In this document: piece by piece, positions 9,330 to 17,006 of the stretch
Layout of the letters: each line of letters begins with the position of its first letter
Position numbering within the stretch: position 1 is the first letter of the stretch
Assembly (NCBI GenBank): GCA_002278855.1
Contig: NCGG01000021.1
Span: forward strand, 1-32,413
Reading direction: 5' to 3'
DNA: 32,413 bases
From: Sphingomonadales bacterium 28-55-16
GTDB taxonomy: Bacteria > Pseudomonadota > Alphaproteobacteria > Sphingomonadales > Sphingomonadaceae
Notes under the pieces: model-generated
Database searches by the model: none
What the model was told of the DNA's origin: nothing
What the model saw: only the letters and a program-made list of their open reading frames with translations
Translations under genes and position numbers: made by a program

Positions 9330-10061
9330 ATGGTATCCAGCGCTTTGGCTTCGTGCCAATCACTGATCCTGAAAGCTGCCTCTGCTCTTGGCATCTTGGT
9401 GGCTGTTTCAGTCGCCACACCAGCACTCGCCAATTCCGCTGCCGCATCATCCGACACATTCCGCATTTCCTCCGACGATCTGATGGCAAACCAAAGCGCT
9501 CTGGGCGTTTCGGACCCTGAATTTCGCGCATTGAATGACAGCTGGGGCCGGATTAACGGCACCGCGACCAAGGTCGAAGTTGCTGTTCCTTCGATCAACC
9601 CTGTTGAGATCATGAAATTCTCCAGCGGGTACGGATATCGCCAAGCGCCAATGCGCGGCGCAAGTCGCAACCACCAAGGCCTCGATATTCCTGGCGCAGT
9701 AGGCTCGCCAATCTTCGCAACCGCAGATGGTACTGTTGGTCGTGCTGAATGGTTTGGCGGATATGGCAAGTTTGTTGAAATCAACCATGGCAACGCGGTG
9801 CAAACCCGTTACGGCCATTTGTCCGCGATGAATGTGATCCCGGGCCAACGCATCCGTAAGGGTGATATATTGGGCTATATGGGCTCAACCGGCCGTTCAA
9901 CCGGAAGCCATTTGCATTATGAAGTGCGCATCGCTGGTGAGGCAATCAACCCCACTGCATTTCTGGCGCCATTGAAGTCAGACCCAAGCGGCGCAAAATT
10001 GTTGCTTGCGTCGAAAACTACTGATAGCAAATCCAGCGGCGGTCCTGCTGAAGGCGAGTAA
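9330..10061 (+). CDS. M23 family metallopeptidase (LytM-like)
   Basis: Exported peptidoglycan endopeptidase or LytM-domain activator, 243 residues. A hydrophobic signal sequence ends near ATPALA|NS (residue 35). The M23 core starts around residue 98 with SSGYGYR. Zinc ligands are His115 and Asp119 (NHQGLD) and His196 in HLHYE; the catalytic His163 (YGHLS) and His194 are also present, so it should be active rather than a degenerate LytM factor. The C-terminus is a short Ser/Gly-rich tail. There is no coiled coil or LysM domain. It acts in the periplasm on peptide cross-links. The gene stands alone, with no obvious operon partner. Confidence 0.9.
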   Translation: MVSSALASCQSLILKAASALGILVAVSVATPALANSAAASSDTFRISSDDLMANQSALGVSDPEFRALNDSWGRINGTATKVEVAVPSINPVEIMKFSSGYGYRQAPMRGASRNHQGLDIPGAVGSPIFATADGTVGRAEWFGGYGKFVEINHGNAVQTRYGHLSAMNVIPGQRIRKGDILGYMGSTGRSTGSHLHYEVRIAGEAINPTAFLAPLKSDPSGAKLLLASKTTDSKSSGGPAEGE

Positions 10062-10160
10062 GCGGACAGGCTAACGCATCACCTTTGGGAGAGGGTGTAA
10101 TCTTGGGGGCTGGCATCGGAAACTTTGCCGCCCCTTTTCTTTAGCTGCGCCATCGCCTAC

Positions 10161-10505
10161 ATGGACCTTATGATCGACACCGACGTCATTTCCATGACCC
10201 CCAATGCCGCGCGCCGCGTGGCCGAAATCGCGACCAAGCTCGGCAAAGCACCGGTGCTTCGGCTTTCGGTGGATGGTGGCGGTTGTTCGGGCTTTCAATA
10301 TCGCTTTGGTTTGGCAGATTCGGTTGAGGCGGATGATGTTCAGGCACAGGGCGAGGGTGCGTCCTTGGTCGTTGATCCCATCAGCCTTGATCTTGTCCGG
10401 GGATCGGCGGTGGATTTTGTCGAGTCGCTGGGCGGCAAAAGCTTCAAAGTTACCAACCCGCAAGCGCAGGCCGGTTGCGGCTGTGGTTCAAGCTTTTCGG
10501 TTTGA
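10161..10505 (+). CDS. erpA: Iron-sulfur cluster insertion protein ErpA
   Basis: A-type carrier (HesB/IscA/ErpA family) that passes Fe-S clusters to apoproteins. The three conserved cysteines are seen in GGGCSGFQY and the C-terminal GCGCG followed by SSFSV. Starts are ambiguous: ATG 10161 gives 114 residues and ATG 10170 gives 111. A TTG at 10125 is in frame, but the added residues do not look like the family. No strong ribosome site decides between them. It lies 31 bases upstream of xth, an arrangement common in alphaproteobacteria, which favours ErpA over IscA. Confidence 0.88.
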   Translation: MDLMIDTDVISMTPNAARRVAEIATKLGKAPVLRLSVDGGGCSGFQYRFGLADSVEADDVQAQGEGASLVVDPISLDLVRGSAVDFVESLGGKSFKVTNPQAQAGCGCGSSFSV

Positions 10506-10536
10506 TGCGATAGCGCGCACCCGCTAGGGTCGCCCG

Positions 10537-11310
10537 ATGCGTATCGCGACTTACAACATCAACGGCGTCAAAGCGCGCCTTCCCCGTCTGCTTGAATGGC
10601 TCGAGGAAACCCAGCCGGACATTGCCTGTTTGCAGGAAGTGAAGTCGCAGGATGAGGGCTTTCCCATCGCGGATTTCGAACGCGCGGGTTATGGCGCGAT
10701 TTGGCATGGGCAAAAATCGTTTAACGGCGTCGCTATCCTTGCCAAGGGCGCGCAACCCGCAGAGACCCAGCGCACCTTGCCGGGCGACCCGCTTGACGAA
10801 CATGCCCGTTATTTGGAGGCAGATGTTTTCGGGTTGCGCGTCGCAAGCTTGTATCTGCCCAATGGCAACCCGCAACCGGGGCCGAAATTCGACTATAAGC
10901 TGGCGTGGATGCAACGGCTATATGCCCGCGCGGCGGAGCTGCTGGCGGCGGAAATACCAGCGATATTGGCCGGCGATTATAATGTCATTCCGCATGCGCA
11001 TGATATTTGGGCACCCGGCGCGATGCTGGACGATGCATTGCGCCAGCCCGAGAGCATCGCTGCCTATCGCGCTTTGCTGGGCCAAGGTTGGACCGACGCG
11101 CTCGCGACGCATTATCCGCAAGGCGGCGTGTGGACTTTCTGGGATTTTCAGGCGGGCGCATGGCAACGCGACCATGGGTTTCGTATTGACCATTTGCTGT
11201 TGAGCCCAGTTGTCGCGGATCGCCTGACCCATTGCGGCGTTGATAAGGACCATCGTGGCCGGGAAAAAGCCAGCGACCATGCGCCGACTTGGGTCGAATT
11301 GGCGGACTAA
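10537..11310 (+). CDS. xth: Exodeoxyribonuclease III
   Basis: XthA-type AP endonuclease and 3'-5' exonuclease for base-excision repair, 257 residues. Seen in order: IATYNINGVKAR at the start, CLQEVKSQD (metal Glu), FNGVAIL, a catalytic GDYN(V)IPHAHDI block, GFRIDHLLLSP and the terminal ASDHAPTWVEL with the catalytic His. This is the classical XthA motif set, unlike the more distant EEP protein on the minus strand at 2263-2967. It probably shares a transcript with erpA. An inverted repeat follows its stop codon at 11320. Confidence 0.95.
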   Translation: MRIATYNINGVKARLPRLLEWLEETQPDIACLQEVKSQDEGFPIADFERAGYGAIWHGQKSFNGVAILAKGAQPAETQRTLPGDPLDEHARYLEADVFGLRVASLYLPNGNPQPGPKFDYKLAWMQRLYARAAELLAAEIPAILAGDYNVIPHAHDIWAPGAMLDDALRQPESIAAYRALLGQGWTDALATHYPQGGVWTFWDFQAGAWQRDHGFRIDHLLLSPVVADRLTHCGVDKDHRGREKASDHAPTWVELAD

Positions 11311-11319
11311 AACAGATAT

Positions 11320-11339
11320 TGTAGCACTCGCTACATTTT
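11320..11339 (+). promoter_or_regulatory. Inverted repeat: operator or terminator
   Basis: TGTAGC, four bases (ACTC), then GCTACA and four Ts. It could end the xth transcript, but the stem is short. It also falls between a possible -35 (TTGTAG, 11319-11324) and -10 (TATGCA, 11342-11347) spaced by 17 bases, upstream of a small membrane protein whose 3' neighbour is a TetR regulator. A repressor operator is therefore an equal possibility. Confidence 0.5.
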
Positions 11340-11373
11340 GCTATGCAGGCCACATCATTTGGGAGGCTTGATC

Positions 11374-11721
11374 ATGACCTTATTCCGCATTTTCCTCGCT
11401 GCAATCATTGCCGCGGTGAGCATCTATACGACCATCATTATCGCGAACCATGGCATGGGCCTGTATCCCGTGTTTTTCGGCGACATCGCCGACATGACCT
11501 GGCGCGGACAGTTCAATGTGGATTTCCTGTGCTTTCTCTTAATGTCGGGCGTTTGGGTCGCATGGCGGCACGAATTTACCGTGGCCGGGCTCGTTTTGGG
11601 ATTTGCCGCCTTTAACCTTGGTGCGCCGTTTTTGGCAGGCTATCTGCTGATCGAAGGATATCGGACCAAGAACAGCGCGGCGCTTCTCTTGGGCAGCGCA
11701 CGGGCCGCGCGCAGCCGCTAA
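11374..11721 (+). CDS. Small inner-membrane protein of unknown function
   Basis: A protein of 115 residues with three likely membrane segments: about residues 3-24 (FRIFLAAIIAAVSIYTTIII), 47-64 (VDFLCFLLMSGVWVAW) and 68-90 (VAGLVLGFAAFNLGAPFLAGYLL). I chose ATG 11374 because GGGAGG lies seven bases upstream; an in-frame upstream start at 11338 would fall inside the regulatory palindrome. I do not recognise a named family. Its stop codon overlaps the stop codon of the convergent TetR gene, and the palindrome upstream could be that regulator's target. Confidence 0.8.
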   Translation: MTLFRIFLAAIIAAVSIYTTIIIANHGMGLYPVFFGDIADMTWRGQFNVDFLCFLLMSGVWVAWRHEFTVAGLVLGFAAFNLGAPFLAGYLLIEGYRTKNSAALLLGSARAARSR

Positions 11722-12242
11722 AGCGCTAGTGCGTTCACATCGTCAAGGCCAATGCTTTTCAGGAACAGCATCCCTTCGAGGGTGACCAATAGCTGCGCGG
11801 CGTCGATATCGCGTTGGGCATCCGTGTCGGACTTGAGCTGGGCTCTGCCCCACTCTAAAAAGCCACGTCCAATTTGTTCGCCCAGCGCGCGGTAGAAAGC
11901 GTCCCCCATCGCCGCCCGTGCCGCAACCTGAAGCCAGATCCGCATATAGGGCCACACTGCCTCTTCGAACAAAATGTCGGCAAATTGGCGGCGCAATTGA
12001 TCCAAGGGCAAGGGCTCGGGCGATGTGCGCGCGGAAATCAAGGTGACCAACCGCGCCGAAATCTGCGCCAATACCGCCGTCATGATCTGCGCCTTGTCGT
12101 TAAAATAATAAAGCAGCATCCGGTCGCTGGTGCCCGCCGCCTTAGCCAGCGGGCGCAAGCTTGCCGCCGACAATCCCTCTGTCAGGACATAATCGGTCAA
12201 TCGCTGGATAATCTCCGCACGGCGGGTGTCATTCTTGCTCAC
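11718..12242 (-). CDS. TetR/AcrR family transcriptional regulator
   Basis: A 174-residue one-component repressor. The N-terminal helix-turn-helix is clear (RRAEIIQRLTDYVLTEG, then SLRPLAKAAGTSDRMLLYYF, about residues 7-48). The rest is the helical ligand-binding and dimer domain with no recognisable ligand signature. The gene is convergent with the small membrane protein (stops overlap by three bases) and divergent from guaA (about 88 bases apart). Likely targets are its own promoter or the membrane-protein gene, where a TGTAGC/GCTACA palindrome lies. Confidence 0.88.
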   Translation of the reverse strand: MSKNDTRRAEIIQRLTDYVLTEGLSAASLRPLAKAAGTSDRMLLYYFNDKAQIMTAVLAQISARLVTLISARTSPEPLPLDQLRRQFADILFEEAVWPYMRIWLQVAARAAMGDAFYRALGEQIGRGFLEWGRAQLKSDTDAQRDIDAAQLLVTLEGMLFLKSIGLDDVNALAL

Positions 12243-12330
12243 AGAAACACCTTAGCGCATTGCAACCGCGCCGCAAAGTCGGACGCTTGCAAAACTAGAC
12301 AGCGGACGCAGCAATCACTATCGGCTGGCC

Positions 12331-13905
12331 ATGCCAGAATCTAAATCATCCGCTCAGCCTTCGGACTCCATCCTGATCATCGATTTCGGATCGCAGGTCA
12401 CCCAGCTTATCGCCCGCCGCGTGCGCGAAGCCGGGGTCTATTCCGAAATTGCGCCATTCAACAATGCCGAAGCCGCATTTGCGCGGATGCAGCCAAAGGG
12501 TATCATCTTGTCGGGTGGCCCTGCCTCCACCACGCACGCCGATTCCCCGCGCGCGCCGCAATGTGTATTCGACAGCGGCCTGCCCATTCTTGGCATTTGC
12601 TATGGCCAGCAAACGATGATGATGCAGCTTGGCGGACATGTCAGCGCAGGCGACGGTGGCGAATTTGGCCGGGCGTTTATCGAAGTGGAAAAACCCTGCG
12701 CCTTGTTCGACGGCCTTTGGGAAAGTGGCGAGAAGCATCAGGTGTGGATGAGCCATGGCGACAAGGTCACCAGCCTTGCACCGGGCTTTGAAGTGGTCGC
12801 AACCAGCGATGGCGCGCCTTATGCCTTCATCGCCGACGAAGCGCGGCAATATTATGGCATCCAGTTCCACCCCGAAGTCGTCCATACACCGGACGGCGCA
12901 AAGCTGATTTCCAGCTTCGTCCATAAAGTCTGCGGCTTGGCCGGTGACTGGACGATGGCCGAATTTCGCGCAACAAAGATCGCCGAAATCCGCGCACAAG
13001 TCGGCTCGGGCCGCGTGATTTGCGGACTATCCGGCGGCGTCGACAGCTCGGTGGCCGCAATCCTCATTCACGAAGCCATTGGCGATCAACTGACCTGCGT
13101 CTTTGTGGACCATGGCCTGTTGCGGATGAATGAACGCGAACAGGTCGAAACCTTGTTCCGCGACCATTATAATATCCCGCTGGTTGTGGTGGACGCTGAA
13201 GAGCGCTTCATGGCGGGCTTGGCGGGCGTCACCGACCCCGAAGCCAAGCGCAAATTCATTGGCGCTGAATTCATCAACGTTTTTGATGAAGAGGCGCAGA
13301 AAATCGGCGGTGCAGATTTCTTGGCGCAAGGCACGCTCTACCCCGATGTCATCGAAAGCGTCAGCTTCACCGGTGGGCCTTCGGTCACGATCAAAAGCCA
13401 CCATAATGTCGGCGGCTTGCCTGCGCGGATGAACATGCAACTGGTCGAACCGTTGCGCGAATTGTTCAAGGATGAAGTGCGCGTCTTGGGCCGTGAGCTT
13501 GGCCTGAATGACCAATTTGTGGGCCGCCATCCCTTCCCCGGCCCTGGCCTTGCGATCCGTATTCCCGGCGAAGTGACCAAGGAACGCTGCGACGTGTTGC
13601 GTAAGGCAGACGCGGTCTATCTCGAAGAGATCCGCAATGCCGGACTATATGACGCGATCTGGCAAGCCTTCGCGGTTCTCCTGCCCGTCCGCACCGTTGG
13701 CGTGATGGGCGACGGCCGGACCTATGACAATGTCTGCGCCTTGCGCGCGGTCACCTCAACCGACGGCATGACCGCGGACATTTATCCGTTCGAAAGCGCG
13801 TTCTTAAGCCGCGTCTCCACGCGCATCATCAATGAGGTGAAGGGCATCAACCGCGTGGTCTATGACTATACGTCGAAACCACCGGGGACGATCGAGTGGG
13901 AGTAG
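12331..13905 (+). CDS. guaA: GMP synthase (glutamine-hydrolysing)
   Basis: Converts XMP to GMP with glutamine as nitrogen donor; 524 residues, full length. The N-terminal class I amidotransferase has the nucleophile in GICYGQQ and His/Glu in QFHPEV. The ATP pyrophosphatase domain has the P-loop [13 protein letters not shown]. The C-terminal dimerisation domain ends in the invariant GTIEWE. The last 12 bases including the stop are the left half of a 12-bp direct repeat, so an island inserted here without damaging the gene. The 3' end of guaA is a well known integration target for genomic islands. Confidence 0.98.
   Translation: MPESKSSAQPSDSILIIDFGSQVTQLIARRVREAGVYSEIAPFNNAEAAFARMQPKGIILSGGPASTTHADSPRAPQCVFDSGLPILGICYGQQTMMMQLGGHVSAGDGGEFGRAFIEVEKPCALFDGLWESGEKHQVWMSHGDKVTSLAPGFEVVATSDGAPYAFIADEARQYYGIQFHPEVVHTPDGAKLISSFVHKVCGLAGDWTMAEFRATKIAEIRAQVGSGRVICGLSGGVDSSVAAILIHEAIGDQLTCVFVDHGLLRMNEREQVETLFRDHYNIPLVVVDAEERFMAGLAGVTDPEAKRKFIGAEFINVFDEEAQKIGGADFLAQGTLYPDVIESVSFTGGPSVTIKSHHNVGGLPARMNMQLVEPLRELFKDEVRVLGRELGLNDQFVGRHPFPGPGLAIRIPGEVTKERCDVLRKADAVYLEEIRNAGLYDAIWQAFAVLLPVRTVGVMGDGRTYDNVCALRAVTSTDGMTADIYPFESAFLSRVSTRIINEVKGINRVVYDYTSKPPGTIEWE
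13894..13905 (+). repeat. attL core, overlapping the guaA stop codon
   Basis: GAGTGGGAGTAG here is identical to 31544-31555. With the preceding AT the match is 14 of 15 bases (C here, T at the right copy). It encodes the last guaA residues and the stop codon. Confidence 0.85.
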
Positions 13906-13920
13906 TTCATACTCCGAAAA

Positions 13921-13980
13921 CAACGCATTTCTAAGGTTTTTAAGTTTCACAGAACTTTCACATCAGGAAGAAATGCGTTG
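13921..13980. repeat. 12-bp perfect inverted repeat next to attL
   Basis: CAACGCATTTCT (13921-13932) and AGAAATGCGTTG (13969-13980) are exact inverse copies separated by 36 bases. The spacer holds one copy of AACTTTCAC and a run TTTTTAAGTTT (13937-13947) that equals half of the dispersed palindrome. The loop is too long for a typical terminator; binding sites for integrase or an accessory protein are more likely. Confidence 0.65.
13953..13961 (+). repeat. Candidate integrase arm site, left copy 1
   Basis: AACTTTCAC, in direct orientation with copies at 14015 and 31474, within 60 bases of the attL core. A near match AAGTTTCAC precedes it at 13942. Confidence 0.5.
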
Positions 13981-14014
13981 ATTTTCAGTGCCACGCCTCA
14001 TAAAGTTGCACGTA

Positions 14015-14023
14015 AACTTTCAC
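14015..14023 (+). repeat. Candidate integrase arm site, left copy 2
   Basis: AACTTTCAC preceded by A (14014), matching the right-end copy over AAACTTTCAC. A near match AAAGTTGCAC lies just upstream at 14002. Confidence 0.5.
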
Positions 14024-14087
14024 AAAACGGACTCTACTGAGAATCGTAGGTCATGTTGGATGAAAGGTGCAGCTTGGTGAGGTGCTG

Positions 14088-15329
14088 ATGGTCTCTAAGA
14101 AAAAACGCTTTGGTGACGATGAGATTGCCATCTTTGATGATGGCTGCATCTACAAGCGTGGCGACTATTGGCACTTTCGCTTGTGGCTCAAAGCTGAGAA
14201 CAAATATGCTCGTAAGAGCTTAGGCACCACAAATCGTGCAACTGCGCTTGAGCGAGGCAAGGTCATTTATCTTGAGCTTCTAGCCAATCAGCAGAGTGGC
14301 AAAAAATACTTTTCATTGAATGCGAAAGAAGGCGTCAGGCTCTTTTTGGAACGGCGTACGAGAGACATAGGGTTTGGGATTCGGAAAGGTCGGCATGGAA
14401 CGATCACCACACATTTGAACCATTGGTTGGACTTCATAGGGCGTGATGCGAAACTAAAGGATTTAGGTCGCACAGCTTGCGAAGACTATTTCAACAAACG
14501 CATGGCGTCAGCGAAGCGCCCACTTGCTCACACAACGCTACTCAATGAGCAAGGCACCATCAATAGCATGATGAAATACCTATTTCGTCACAACGAAGTG
14601 TTGATTGACAGCTTTGATTTTCCCAAGCTGGATCCATATCACGTTGATACAAACCTCATTAAACGTCAGACGTTTACGCCCTCCGAATACCAACAAGTCA
14701 TCAAGGCGATGCGGGCTTACGGATCAAAGGTCAAAAACAAGCTGGATGATGATGAATGGCGGATGCGGCAGTTGATGCGTCATTATTTCATCATCGCTGC
14801 AAACTCGGGGCTTAGGTCGGGGGAGCAGCAGCAGTTAAGATGGTCAGACGTAGAAATTGTCAGAAACGAAAAAGGACAATCGTTTCAGCATAAAATTTTG
14901 GCAAGGATCAGCGTCAGAAAAGAAACTTCAAAGGTTAAAAAACCACGTGAATTTCTGTGTCGCGGTGGATTCTACTTTGAACGTCTAAGAGAGCTTTTTC
15001 CTCCCAAAAATCTCAACGATCTTATCTTCAGCTTGGATGGCGAGACGAGGCTGACTAATAGGGCTGTCGGCTATCATTTTGACAAAATCACTGAGCAGGC
15101 TGGAATTGCGGATCGTAAGATTAGAAAAATTGTTCCATACAGCCTACGTCACTTCATGGTTACGCATCGTGTGCTGAGTGGGCTGAGCTTTCAGCAGGTC
15201 GCAGAGATGATCGGCAGCAGCGCATTTCAAATCGGCAAGGTGTATTATCATCTTAACGAAGAGCGCCGATTCACAAACGCAACAGCAGATTATGTTCGTG
15301 ACGAAAGCGGGCGATATATACCGATCTAA
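14088..15329 (+). CDS. int: Tyrosine recombinase (island integrase)
   Basis: Site-specific recombinase, 413 residues from ATG 14088, chosen because GGTGAGG lies five bases upstream; an in-frame GTG at 14067 is the alternative. The N-terminal half looks like a SAM-like core-binding domain (around residues 75-185). The catalytic domain shows Arg243 in NSGLRSGEQQQLRW, Arg354 in PYSLRH and the nucleophile Tyr386 in KVYYHL. The His usually three residues before the second Arg is Tyr in PYSLRH, a known variation. It should recombine the attL and attR cores described here. No excisionase is recognised nearby. A palindrome begins at its stop codon. Confidence 0.93.
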   Translation: MVSKKKRFGDDEIAIFDDGCIYKRGDYWHFRLWLKAENKYARKSLGTTNRATALERGKVIYLELLANQQSGKKYFSLNAKEGVRLFLERRTRDIGFGIRKGRHGTITTHLNHWLDFIGRDAKLKDLGRTACEDYFNKRMASAKRPLAHTTLLNEQGTINSMMKYLFRHNEVLIDSFDFPKLDPYHVDTNLIKRQTFTPSEYQQVIKAMRAYGSKVKNKLDDDEWRMRQLMRHYFIIAANSGLRSGEQQQLRWSDVEIVRNEKGQSFQHKILARISVRKETSKVKKPREFLCRGGFYFERLRELFPPKNLNDLIFSLDGETRLTNRAVGYHFDKITEQAGIADRKIRKIVPYSLRHFMVTHRVLSGLSFQQVAEMIGSSAFQIGKVYYHLNEERRFTNATADYVRDESGRYIPI

Positions 15330-15345
15330 CTTAAAACTTTTAAGT
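15329..15345 (+). promoter_or_regulatory. Dispersed palindrome, copy 1
   Basis: ACTTAAAA, central C, TTTTAAGT: a perfect 8+1+8 palindrome that begins at the last base of the int stop codon and lies 63 bases before ATG 15409. Its two sister copies (24004, 30339) extend to 10+1+10. An extended -10-like TGCTAAAT (15379-15386) follows, so the palindrome would sit near -50, as an activator site might. Confidence 0.65.
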
Positions 15346-15408
15346 AAGCTCACCTGCACAGCTGTCCTGCACCATCATGCTAAATACACTCATAACGGAG
15401 TGAGCAAT

Positions 15409-15855
15409 ATGGGCGCTAAAACAGACGAAAATGACGAGATTCATTTACTACGAGATGCTGTGATTGCAGTCATAGATATGGCTGATGACGCTGACAGCGA
15501 TCAAGTGAAGCTGGCGATGGACATCTTGCTGGCTGGCACTTCACAGCTTGGAACGATTTTCCAACGAAGATGCGTCCAGCTAGCGAACCAGAAACAACCC
15601 CGTGCTGCGAAACCACCAAAACCCGCTCCACAGAAGAGCCCTCAGACGCCAAAGCCTAAACCAAGCAACGCAGATACCCCTCACAGTAAGAATGACTCTG
15701 AGGACCGTCCTAAGGCGCTTTCTTCAATTCAGCAGGGAATTCGCCAAGCTGAGCCATCGCTTGCAGATCAGCAACAAGCGTTGCGTGGCTATGTCTATGG
15801 AGCTCAGAATGACGAGGTCGCATTTCGCAAAGCTGCACAGGCGATAGCACGATGA
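15409..15855 (+). CDS. Hypothetical protein with Pro/Lys-rich linker
   Basis: A 148-residue protein that I do not recognise. ATG 15409 follows CGGAGTGAG; the frame is open upstream into the int end, but that part has no ribosome site. Residues 1-63 are helical and acidic at first (DENDEIHLLRDAVIAVIDMADDADSD). Residues 64-100 form a low-complexity Pro/Lys/Gln linker. The rest is a soluble helical tail. No membrane segment or signal peptide is present. It is translationally coupled to the next gene by a four-base ATGA overlap, and the first palindrome copy lies upstream. A small partner protein or antitoxin-like role is possible but not shown. Confidence 0.7.
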   Translation: MGAKTDENDEIHLLRDAVIAVIDMADDADSDQVKLAMDILLAGTSQLGTIFQRRCVQLANQKQPRAAKPPKPAPQKSPQTPKPKPSNADTPHSKNDSEDRPKALSSIQQGIRQAEPSLADQQQALRGYVYGAQNDEVAFRKAAQAIAR

Positions 15856-16196
15856 ACGACAGGCTCATCCATAGCCAGAAGCGTCTCCACGACAGTTTGT
15901 TTGAACTTTATATGCAAGGTGGGTTGGAACTGTATCTAGCTGGCACTCGTGGTTTGAAGCGTGAGTTGATCATCAAACTTGAGACAAGCGCACTGACCCC
16001 TGAAAAGGGTGAGATAATTCACTACTACGCAGTCAATCGTTGGGATGATGATGACGAATTTGACGAGTGGGCAAAGCCCTCTAGTCCGTTGTCAGTTGAA
16101 GCTGAGCGTATCTTAGGAGTGACCAATTCACAGCTTGAATGCTGCCGTCCAACGGATGTGGCGCTGGATGAGTTTCTTACGTTCCTAGTCAGGTAA
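15852..16196 (+). CDS. Hypothetical protein, second gene of coupled pair
   Basis: A 114-residue soluble protein of unknown family. Its ATG overlaps the stop of the previous gene (ATGA), so the two are made together. It starts with a basic helical part (NDRLIHSQKRLHDSLFELYM) and has a strongly acidic middle (WDDDDEFDEW, about residues 68-77). No catalytic motif is evident. The pairing of a linker-containing first protein with a small second protein recalls toxin-antitoxin or accessory-restriction pairs, but this rests on layout only. Confidence 0.7.
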   Translation: MNDRLIHSQKRLHDSLFELYMQGGLELYLAGTRGLKRELIIKLETSALTPEKGEIIHYYAVNRWDDDDEFDEWAKPSSPLSVEAERILGVTNSQLECCRPTDVALDEFLTFLVR

Positions 16197-16264
16197 ATCG
16201 CGGGAGTTGACGCTAGACTTTTCCACGATACCATAGATGAAATTTTTAAAAAATGGGGGCAGAA

Positions 16265-16870
16265 ATGGTCAACAGAGTTAACTCGTGGATTAAATTTCCA
16301 GTGCTTAGCGAGACCGCGAGAGATGCACTGGTTACTTTGTTTACAGACGTACCAAAAACTGAAAGCGGTAAGGAGAATTTTCAGTACGTTATCATGAAGG
16401 TCGTTGGCGTGAGCGATCCAGATCTGTTTGACGATAAAAAATATTTTGACAGCAATTGGTGTGAAATTGAGGATTTCAATTTTGCCGAAGGCGACGACAC
16501 TATATCATTAATTTCTGCTTGGGCTGCGCCAAAGATCGCGCTGGCTCAACTTGCCATATTCATTGGCAAAATTGACCCAAATGTAATTATGACATTGAAC
16601 TATGATGATGAAAAAAATCCAGCCTCGTTCTTTGGATGGGCAATTTTGTTATCAGACGGGTTTGAGGAACTTGAAGAGATAGAAGAAGACGATTACTATG
16701 ATTTGGCTTGCGAATTTGACCCAAAAGTTAAAAAAATGAAGAATGGCAGCGCAAAATATCTTGCTTATATGGAAGAGAATACAGCAGATATTATTTCTTA
16801 TTATGTTCGCGGAAAGCTAGAATTTGAGGTAAATTGGACCAAAGAGAACAATTATGGGCGTGATGGTTGA
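16265..16870 (+). CDS. Acidic hypothetical protein, possibly Api92/DUF1281-like
   Basis: About 201 residues from ATG 16265, which has GGGG five bases upstream; ATG 16253 is in frame but overlaps that ribosome site. The protein is very acidic (FEELEEIEEDDYYD near residue 135). The order NWCEIEDF, then AWAAPKIALAQLA, then a Leu-Asn-Tyr-Asp stretch ending FFGWAI, is reminiscent of Api92-like/DUF1281 proteins of phages and plasmids, which have a ferredoxin-like fold. This is a pattern impression, not an alignment. An acidic small protein just upstream of a restriction enzyme gene could also be a DNA mimic. Base composition is clearly AT-rich. Confidence 0.65.
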   Translation: MVNRVNSWIKFPVLSETARDALVTLFTDVPKTESGKENFQYVIMKVVGVSDPDLFDDKKYFDSNWCEIEDFNFAEGDDTISLISAWAAPKIALAQLAIFIGKIDPNVIMTLNYDDEKNPASFFGWAILLSDGFEELEEIEEDDYYDLACEFDPKVKKMKNGSAKYLAYMEENTADIISYYVRGKLEFEVNWTKENNYGRDG

Positions 16871-17006
16871 GACTTTGGAGTTTGACTGCCTTATCTAGGA
16901 TTCAGCTGACGAATTACATGGGTGGCACGGAACAGTCGTTGCTAGTGGATTTCATCGTTCAATTCCGTTAGCCTCTCATTCCACTGCATCTATCTGATTG
17001 GCTCCC

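Noticed and set aside
13921..13980. guaA transcription terminator
   Set aside because: The stem is perfect, but the 36-base loop and lack of a T run make an intrinsic terminator unlikely; it lies in island sequence with arm-like repeats.
15329..15345. Palindrome as int terminator
   Set aside because: The stem has almost no GC and no T run beyond it, and identical copies lie upstream, not downstream, of other genes at matched spacing.
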